A DNA stretch of 9,865 nucleotides, taken from the NCBI GenBank assembly GCA_017882025.1, contig JADGQG010000064.1, positions 1-9,865 of the forward strand. The letters run 5' to 3'. Below are positions 6,627 through 9,865 of this stretch, piece after piece. Every line of letters starts with the position of its first letter. The stretch's first letter is position 1. Source of the stretch: Chloroflexota bacterium (GTDB taxonomy: Bacteria; Chloroflexota; Limnocylindria; Limnocylindrales; CSP1-4). Position numbers and translations under genes: made by a program. A model generated the notes under the pieces. That model was not told the DNA's origin and searched no databases. It saw only the letters and a list, made by a program, of their open reading frames with translations.

Positions 6627-8353
6627 CGCGACCCCCCCGCCACGGTGGAGCCCGTCGGGTCGGGAGGGCCGGCCGGGTCGGCACCCGCCGAGTTGGCGGC
6701 TGCCGCGTCGGCCCCAGCCGGATCGGGCGCGGCCGTTCCCCGTCCCGCGCCGGCCGCGAGCTCGAGCGCGCGGCGCAGCGCGGCCGCCTTGTGCTCGGTC
6801 TCCTCGAACTCGCGTTCCGGCACGCTTCCCGCCACGATCCCGGCACCCGCGTGGAGATGCGCCACCCCGTCCTTGAGCACGGCGCTCCGGATGGCGATCG
6901 CGGTGTCCAGGTTGCCGTCGTAGCCGAGGTAGCCGATCGCTCCGCCATAGAGGCCGCGCCGCTCCCGCTCGGCGGCGGCGATGAGCTGCATCGCGCGGAC
7001 CTTCGGGGCGCCGGACAGGGTTCCTGCGGGGAAGACGCTGCGCAGCGCGTCGAGCGCGTCGAGTCCCGGGGCCAGCCGGCCCTCGACGTGGCTGACGAGG
7101 TGCAGCACGTGGCTGTAGCGCTCCACCTCCATGTACTTCGAGACGCGGACGGTGCCGGGCCGCGCAACCCGGCCCAGGTCATTGCGGCCGAGGTCCACGA
7201 GCATGACGTGCTCGGCACGCTCCTTTGGGTCCGCCGCGAGCTCTTCCGCGAGGCGCGCGTCGTCGGCCGGGGTGGCGCCGCGGGGCCGCGTGCCGGCGAT
7301 CGGGTGGGTGGTCATCCGGTCGCCCTCCACCTGGAGGAGCAGCTCAGGGCTGGCGCCCACCACCTCGAACGAGGGCGTCCGGACGAAGAACAGGTACGGG
7401 CTGGGGTTGACGCGTCTGAGCGCGCGGTAGAGGCCGATCCCGTCAATGGGACGCCCGTCCGGACCGGCCGGCAACGCCCTTGTCTCTCGCCGCGCGAGCA
7501 CCACCTGGATCGCCTCGCCGGCCGCGATCGCGTCCTTGGCGGCCCGGACCGCGGCCTCGAATGCGTCCCGGCCCAGGCTCGTCAGGGGCACGTCCGGCGC
7601 GGCTGCCGGCGCGATCACGGACGCCGACCCGCGGCGGCCGCCCGACGCGGCGGCACCAGACCCGGCGATGCCACCCAGCGTGGCGGCGCTCGCGATCTCC
7701 GCCGCGGAAGGCCGGGCCGTCCGTTCGAGTGCCTCGAAGATGGCCCGTTCGGCGATGCGGTAGCGCTCCTCGAGGCGCGCCGCGTCGGTGTGGAGGGAGG
7801 CGATCGCGCTCAGCTCGTGGGTCAGGTGGTCGAAGACGAGGACGAGGTCCGTCTCGATGAAGCTGGCAAGGGGGACCCCGACCGGGTCGGCCCGCGGGAG
7901 CGGGACGGTCGGCTCGAAGACGGAGACCGCGTCGTAGGCGAGGGCGCCCACCGCGCCGCCCGTGAACCGCGGCATCCCGTCCCCGGGCTCGACGACCCGT
8001 CGGGGCACGAACGCCCGCAGGGCGTCGAGCGGGTCCGGTGCTGGGAACTGCGTGACGGGAAGATCGGGCGCGTAGGCGGTCACGCCCACGGGCCGGTCCT
8101 GGATGCGGGCAATGCCGTCGCGCACGTCGAGCAGCCGGCGCGGCCCGATGCCGAGGAAGCTGTAGCGGCCCAGCCGTTCGCCGCCCTCGACGGACTCCAG
8201 GAGGTAGGCGGGCGTCGTGCCGTCGTCGAGGCGGAGGAACGCGCCGATCGGCGTCTCGAGATCGGCATCGCGGCTCGCCCGGAGACGGATCGTGTCCGCG
8301 CTGCCCGCGAGGCGCTTGACCTCGCCCAGACTGAGCGGGTGCTGGGTGGACAT
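6623..8353 (-). CDS. trpE: Anthranilate synthase component I TrpE
   Basis: Converts chorismate plus ammonia to anthranilate and pyruvate, the committed step. With ATG 8353 the protein has 576 residues. LLESVEGGERLGRYSFLG (51-68) contains the LLES motif that in characterised TrpE binds tryptophan for feedback inhibition. The chorismate-binding domain (about 260-530) shows HPIAGTRPRG (350-359), HVMLVDLGRNDLGRV (382-396), TLSGAPKVRAM (445-455), GYDGNLDTAIAIR (477-489) and AGAGIVAGSVPEREFEET. An Ala/Gly-rich insert (about 217-255) separates the N-terminal and catalytic domains. The final 40 or so residues are an Ala/Gly/Pro/Asp-rich tail like an interdomain linker, just before trpG. A longer frame opens at GTG 8461 but would run through the T-box and terminator. 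ATG 8353 lies after both, with GGAGG eleven bases upstream, so it is the real start. Confidence 0.95.
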   Translation of the reverse strand: MSTQHPLSLGEVKRLAGSADTIRLRASRDADLETPIGAFLRLDDGTTPAYLLESVEGGERLGRYSFLGIGPRRLLDVRDGIARIQDRPVGVTAYAPDLPVTQFPAPDPLDALRAFVPRRVVEPGDGMPRFTGGAVGALAYDAVSVFEPTVPLPRADPVGVPLASFIETDLVLVFDHLTHELSAIASLHTDAARLEERYRIAERAIFEALERTARPSAAEIASAATLGGIAGSGAAASGGRRGSASVIAPAAAPDVPLTSLGRDAFEAAVRAAKDAIAAGEAIQVVLARRETRALPAGPDGRPIDGIGLYRALRRVNPSPYLFFVRTPSFEVVGASPELLLQVEGDRMTTHPIAGTRPRGATPADDARLAEELAADPKERAEHVMLVDLGRNDLGRVARPGTVRVSKYMEVERYSHVLHLVSHVEGRLAPGLDALDALRSVFPAGTLSGAPKVRAMQLIAAAERERRGLYGGAIGYLGYDGNLDTAIAIRSAVLKDGVAHLHAGAGIVAGSVPEREFEETEHKAAALRRALELAAGAGRGTAAPDPAGADAAAANSAGADPAGPPDPTGSTVAGGSR

Positions 8354-8364
8354 CGTCCCGAGGA

Positions 8365-8369
8365 CCTCC
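8365..8369 (-). promoter_or_regulatory. Ribosome binding site of trpE
   Basis: GGAGG on the minus strand, 11 bases before ATG 8353 and just after the leader terminator. It decides between this start and the in-frame upstream GTG at 8461. The spacing is on the long side. Confidence 0.7.
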
Positions 8370-8379
8370 AGAGACAACG

Positions 8380-8418
8380 AAAACCGACCTTCGTCCACTC
8401 GGGACGAACGGCCGGTTT
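8380..8418 (-). terminator. Intrinsic terminator (attenuator) of the trp T-box leader
   Basis: On the minus strand AAACCGGCC-G-TTCGTCC, loop CGAGT, GGACGAA-GGTCGGTTT gives about 14 base pairs with one bulged G and one G-T pair, extended by three A-T pairs, ending in TTTT then CGTTGTCT. The 5' arm contains CGTCC, which is also needed for the antiterminator, so the two folds exclude each other. It lies 27 bases upstream of the trpE start codon and would stop transcription when tRNA-Trp is charged. Confidence 0.82.
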
Positions 8419-8677
8419 GACCATCCGCGGTGCCACCCGACTTCGGCACTGCCGCGCTCACGTGACCGACGGGACGGCGGGTCCGTCCGATCGGCGCTGC
8501 CCGTTATCGCTGGCGCCCTGCGCCGGAGCCTACTGGCGCCGGCCCTGCCCGCGCCTTCGGTCCGGAGGCTCCCGGGTCCATTTGCCGTCGCCGCCACCCC
8601 GGTCTTCCACCGGCCGCCGGGTCTCTCTGCCGGCGCACGACGGGTACTCGTCCCGTTCACAGCCCACGTCTTCAGTT
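8380..8677 (-). promoter_or_regulatory. Tryptophan T-box riboswitch (tRNA-Trp-sensing leader of the trp operon)
   Basis: All parts of a canonical T-box can be placed. Stem I: GGCT 8664-8661 with AGCC 8570-8567; CGGG 8655-8652 with CCCG 8576-8573; a specifier loop with AGTA (8648-8645) on one side and CAAATGGA on the other, giving codon UGG (8580-8578) followed by A; CCGTCG 8643-8638 with CGACGG 8590-8585; the AGAGAG bulge (8628-8623) and an apical loop with GGTGGAAGA. Stem II: CCGG and GGCGC/GCGCC helices around a GAA/AGTA S-turn (8558-8556, 8534-8531). A IIA/B-like hairpin GGCGC/GCGCC (8517-8513, 8497-8493) and a Stem III GGACGG/CCGTCC (8488-8472) follow. The T-box sequence GGGTGGCACCGCGG is at 8438-8425. 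TCGGG/CCCGA and GCG/CGT form the antiterminator around the TGGC bulge; the bulge C fits the G discriminator known for bacterial tRNA-Trp. Uncharged tRNA-Trp should favour read-through. Confidence 0.93.
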
Positions 8678-8683
8678 GTCGGC

Positions 8684-8713
8684 AGTCTACGGGGCCTCTG
8701 CCGAAACGGTCAA
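8684..8713 (-). promoter_or_regulatory. Sigma-70-type promoter of the trp operon
   Basis: TTGACC (8713-8708, five of six to TTGACA) and TAGACT (8689-8684, four of six to TATAAT) are separated by 18 bases. Transcription would start near 8677, just before T-box Stem I. The -35 box overlaps the TGA stop codon of the J-domain gene. Predicted from sequence only, but the position relative to the riboswitch supports it. Confidence 0.65.
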
Positions 8714-9657
8714 GCGCGACCCTGTTGTGTGTAATGCCACACCAGCCACGTGGACAGGATGTGCTTGCAGTAGGGACGCCAGCTTGGGCACGAACATGAC
8801 GCCCGGAGCGGGATTCCCGAGCCGGAGGCGCTGACGGTCACCTCGACGGCATAGGCGTGCCGGCCGCACACGACGGACCGCACCCGGTCGCCGTACTGCG
8901 CCAGGAGGACCACGCGACCCGCGACCGCGTAGGCAAGCGCGTCGCGCACAGCGGCCTCGTCCGCGTAGGCCGCCAGCATGGCCACGATCTCCGGGTCCAG
9001 GGCGACGCCGTCGCGCTGGCGGATGCGCCCGACCGCGGGGAACTCGGCGCGCTCGCCCCACCCTGTGAGCGCAATTGGTCGCAGCCCGCCGGCGAGCGTG
9101 CCGGCGAACCACGAGCAGGTGCGCGCATGGTCGCGGGCCGCCCGGGCCGATCGAAAGGGCACACCGGCCCCATGTTCGGCCGGGTCGAGGCGGAACCGTC
9201 GAGGACCACCGAACCGAGGTGCCATGCCCTCGTGGCCCAGCGCGCAGTGCCCGAAGGAAGCCGGGTCAGGCCAGGGGCAGACCGGGCATTCGGCGGTCGG
9301 CGAGCCGCGCCGGGCACGCGTGGCCGCAGGGCGGTATGTAGCGTCGCCGCCACGCGCGGCCGGCGGGGCCGGACGTCGTGCGCCCGTCCGTGTGCGAGCC
9401 GTCCTCGGGGCGCCGCCGACGGGCGAGCGCGAGAGGAGGCCGTGCTGGCGGTCGTACTCGGCCCGACGGTCCAAATCCAGGAGCACGTCGCGGGCGGCAT
9501 TGATGCGGGCCATGCGCGCCGTCGAGCCGGTCACGTCGGAGACGTCCGGATGCGCCGCCTTTGCTGCCTTCCGGTAGGCGGCCCGGATCTGCGCTCGATC
9601 GACCGACGAGTCGAGACCGAGCTCCACGTAGATGTCAAAGGCGGGCAGGCGGACCAT
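8710..9657 (-). CDS. J-domain protein with C-terminal SWIM zinc finger
   Basis: A 315-residue protein. Residues 6-72 form a J domain: FDIYVELGLDSSVDRAQIRAAY, the HPD tripeptide (36-38) that stimulates DnaK ATPase, then a helix ending RRAEYDRQHG. A basic, Ala/Pro/Arg-rich linker follows (about 78-120). C124, C127, C138 and H142 (C-x2-C-x10-C-x3-H) may form a first metal site. The C-terminus has CSCPSWRPYCKH (288-299), the C-x-C-xn-C-x-H signature of SWIM zinc fingers, which in other proteins bind DNA or partners. There is no J-type Gly/Phe region or DnaJ zinc repeat, so this is not a standard DnaJ. Inference: it may bring DnaK to a nucleic acid or protein target; the function is unknown. ATG 9657 begins directly before the J domain, with no clear ribosome site. 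The stop lies inside the trp promoter, so read-through from this gene into trp is possible. Confidence 0.82.
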   Translation of the reverse strand: MVRLPAFDIYVELGLDSSVDRAQIRAAYRKAAKAAHPDVSDVTGSTARMARINAARDVLLDLDRRAEYDRQHGLLSRSPVGGAPRTARTRTGARRPAPPAARGGDATYRPAATRARRGSPTAECPVCPWPDPASFGHCALGHEGMAPRFGGPRRFRLDPAEHGAGVPFRSARAARDHARTCSWFAGTLAGGLRPIALTGWGERAEFPAVGRIRQRDGVALDPEIVAMLAAYADEAAVRDALAYAVAGRVVLLAQYGDRVRSVVCGRHAYAVEVTVSASGSGIPLRASCSCPSWRPYCKHILSTWLVWHYTQQGRA

Positions 9658-9720
9658 GGGCAGGGTGATTGTCGGGGAAATGGAGGACGATCGGCGTGGT
9701 GGCGGAGCGCCGCGAGGGTG

Positions 9721-9759
9721 TCACGCCGGGTCTCGCGGGAAGTCACGCTGGGTCGCGCG
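9721..9759. repeat. Pair of imperfect 17-bp direct repeats, 22-bp period
   Basis: TCACGCCGGGTCTCGCG (9721-9737) and TCACGCTGGGTCGCGCG (9743-9759) agree at 15 of 17 positions. They lie between the tRNA-Ser gene and the J-domain gene, about 64 bases upstream of the latter's start. The two-helical-turn spacing would suit a regulator binding one face of the DNA, but chance in GC-rich sequence is also possible. No clear promoter is seen in this 147-base gap. Confidence 0.35.
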
Positions 9760-9801
9760 AGCAAGCCCTGGATGACGCCTTGACCCGAAGTCGTTCTCAG
9801 G

Positions 9802-9865
<64 letters not shown>

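Noticed and set aside
8354..8461. N-terminal extension of TrpE from GTG 8461
   Set aside because: The extension would be coded by the T-box sequence and terminator, which are explained as regulatory RNA; ATG 8353 follows them and has a GGAGG site.
8504..8581. 25-codon ORF in the leader, considered as a trp leader peptide for ribosome attenuation
   Set aside because: It contains no tryptophan codon in frame, and its ATG overlaps the UGG specifier by chance; the T-box explains the leader better.
6791..8734. Long plus-strand open frame opposite trpE and the leader
   Set aside because: It runs antisense through trpE and the T-box and has no recognisable motif; a GC shadow.

Overview
The window is very GC-rich DNA with dense genes of strong GC-third-position bias. 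It carries a complete tryptophan biosynthesis operon on the minus strand. A high-GC bacterium is certain. Chloroflexota (for example Limnocylindria-like lineages) is my best guess, with Actinomycetota second. The guess rests on GC content, a full-length tryptophan T-box, a tRNA-Ser with encoded CCA and the fused trp genes; nothing in the window fixes the taxon.

Layout, left to right. (1) The 3' end of a GNAT acetyltransferase gene on the plus strand (1-275) converges on (2) a class I SAM-dependent methyltransferase on the minus strand (295-1017). (3) A 134-bp gap holds a GC-rich hairpin. (4) The trp operon runs from a promoter near 8713-8684 down to 1152 in the order trpE, trpG, trpD, a single trpC-trpF-trpB reading frame, trpA. 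All four junctions are 4-base ATGA or GTGA stop/start overlaps. (5) Between the promoter and trpE is a roughly 300-base leader that I read as a complete transcriptional T-box riboswitch: Stem I with a UGG (Trp) specifier, Stem II with an S-turn, a possible IIA/B element, a Stem III hairpin, the conserved T-box sequence, and competing antiterminator and terminator. (6) Upstream, on the same strand, is a J-domain protein with a C-terminal SWIM zinc finger (8710-9657). Its stop codon lies inside the -35 element of the trp promoter. (7) A partial tRNA-Ser(UGA) gene (9805-9865, minus strand) runs off the right edge.

How it works together. The five reading frames supply all seven activities from chorismate to tryptophan: anthranilate synthase (TrpE + TrpG), phosphoribosyltransferase (TrpD), then PRA isomerase, InGP synthase and the tryptophan synthase beta subunit in one 956-residue chain (TrpC-F-B), plus the alpha subunit (TrpA). 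Two layers of control are visible. The T-box should sense uncharged tRNA-Trp and let transcription pass the terminator. TrpE keeps the LLES motif linked to feedback inhibition by tryptophan. The most unusual items are the trifunctional TrpC-TrpF-TrpB fusion, the fully legible Trp T-box in front of it, and the J-domain/SWIM protein.
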